Shown here piece by piece: positions 5,683-6,209 of a stretch of DNA of 6,209 nt (the stretch's first letter is position 1; the number at the start of each line of letters is the position of its first letter). The stretch spans positions 1 to 6,209 of the forward strand of contig RGOY01000075.1 of NCBI GenBank assembly GCA_010028225.1. Reading direction: 5' to 3'. The notes beneath the pieces were generated by a model that searched no databases, was not told the origin of the DNA, and saw only the letters and a program-made list of their open reading frames with translations. A program made the translations under genes and the position numbers. This DNA is from Actinomycetota bacterium. GTDB lineage: Bacteria > Actinomycetota > Actinomycetes > Nanopelagicales > Nanopelagicaceae.

Positions 5683-6179
5683 AAAGTATCTGCTAACTCG
5701 TGATCAGTTCTGGCAGCAAGGTCTTTGGTGACGACAGCATTTGCACCGATGCGCACTCCATCACCAATCATTACCGGCCCTAAAACCCTCGCTCCTGCAC
5801 CAATCGTCACATTGCTACCAATCGTGGGGTGACGCTTGCCTCGATCCTGAGAACGAGCACCGAGCGTCACGTCGTGATAGATCATCACATCATCTCCCAC
5901 TACTGCTGTCTCACCTATCACTACTCCCATGCCATGGTCGATAAAAAATCTTCGGCCAATTTTGGCAGCAGGATGAATCTCAATTCCAGTAACTGCTCTA
6001 ATCCAATTTGAGTAGATGCGTGCAAAAAGTTTAAGTTTTATCTTCCATAAAAAGTGCGCAATTCGATAACCCCAAACTGCATGCACACCTGGATAGGAAA
6101 GGAGCACCTCCAGCCAATTTCTAGCAGCTGGATCCTGACGTAGTGCAGCTTGGATATCTTCGCGAATATGAGTTATCAA
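5673..6179 (-). CDS. cysE: serine O-acetyltransferase, short form with contracted C-terminus
   Basis: A 168-residue enzyme that transfers acetyl from acetyl-CoA to L-serine to form O-acetylserine, the first step of cysteine synthesis in the cytosol. Seen: the N-terminal helical region typical of the short class, with IREDIQAALRQDPAAR (5-20) and HAVWGYRIAHFLW (33-45); then the left-handed beta-helix hexapeptide region, including GIEIHPAAKIG (65-75), FIDHGMGVVIGETAVVG (79-95), IGSNVTIGAGARVLGPV (120-136) and IGANAVVTKDL (144-154). Asp81/His82 in IDHG and His117 in KRHP match the catalytic Asp-His and second His of the family. The usual tail after TKDxPA, with a G-(V/I)-P-A motif, is missing; the protein ends A-D-T-F-S-I. 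The start is TTG, one base after a CysK-like stop. No ATG occurs before the beta-helix. The upstream neighbour supports a cysKE operon. Confidence 0.9.
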   Translation of the reverse strand: MITHIREDIQAALRQDPAARNWLEVLLSYPGVHAVWGYRIAHFLWKIKLKLFARIYSNWIRAVTGIEIHPAAKIGRRFFIDHGMGVVIGETAVVGDDVMIYHDVTLGARSQDRGKRHPTIGSNVTIGAGARVLGPVMIGDGVRIGANAVVTKDLAARTDHELADTFSI

Positions 6180-6180
6180 A

Positions 6181-6209
6181 TTAATCCATCAAATCTTGAA
6201 AGAGGATAG
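6181..6209 (-). CDS. cysK: C-terminal tail of a cysteine synthase (O-acetylserine sulfhydrylase), partial
   Basis: Only the last eight codons lie in the window. In the frame ending with TAA (6183-6181) they read I-L-F-Q-D-L-M-D, preceded by a codon ending in CT. From family knowledge, actinobacterial CysK proteins end in a block like S-T-x-L-F-x-D-x-x-D, which this matches well. CysK joins O-acetylserine and sulfide to make cysteine with PLP. The stop is one base from the cysE TTG start, a common cysK-cysE arrangement. All three minus frames are open here over such a short stretch, so the call rests on the tail match and the cysE context. Confidence 0.6.

Noticed and set aside
6184..6189. ATG at 6189 as the cysE start
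   Set aside because: It is followed by GAT and then the stop TAA in its frame; it fits as the end of the CysK-like frame instead.

Overview
This window reads as a compact chromosomal segment of an actinomycete (Actinomycetota) with G+C near one half by eye. Three things point there: a mycothiol-dependent maleylpyruvate isomerase-type (DinB-fold) protein, a serine acetyltransferase most like short actinobacterial CysE proteins, and frequent GTG/TTG starts with one apparently leaderless gene. A streamlined, moderate-GC lineage (for example freshwater actinobacteria) is possible, but this is inference. I see no rRNA, tRNA, CRISPR array, insertion sequence or phage gene.

Layout from the right edge, minus strand. 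The last eight codons of an upstream gene (6209-6181) look like the C-terminal tail of cysteine synthase CysK. One base later comes cysE (6179-5673, TTG start), giving a cysK-cysE cysteine biosynthesis pair. After a 48-bp gap holding a 12-bp direct repeat and a TATATA box comes a 12-helix MFS transporter (5624-4461, GTG start). It converges on the only clear plus-strand gene, a DinB/MDMPI-like protein (3803-4438). The 22-bp convergent gap carries a palindrome/hairpin. This plus-strand gene is divergent from an Old Yellow Enzyme-type flavin oxidoreductase (3736-2639), and the 66-bp spacer has overlapping -10 boxes for both directions. Downstream on the minus strand are a DUF885-type putative metallopeptidase (2528-882, GTG start), an NTF2-like small protein (851-459) and the N-terminal creatinase-like domain of an M24 (Xaa-Pro peptidase-like) protein running off the left edge (389-1).

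How they may work together. cysK/cysE make L-cysteine, a precursor of mycothiol. The OYE/MDMPI-like divergent pair could belong to electrophile or aromatic-compound metabolism, with the enoate reductase acting on activated C=C bonds and the MDMPI-like protein using or transferring a thiol; this link is inferred from position only. DUF885, NTF2-like and M24 genes are closely spaced and may form an operon with a peptide or amide hydrolysis theme. No gene set here amounts to a clearly new system. The more unusual points are the shortened CysE tail that keeps a C-terminal Ile, the shared -10 region with a leaderless OYE, the repeat between cysE and the transporter, and the operator-like palindrome between convergent genes.
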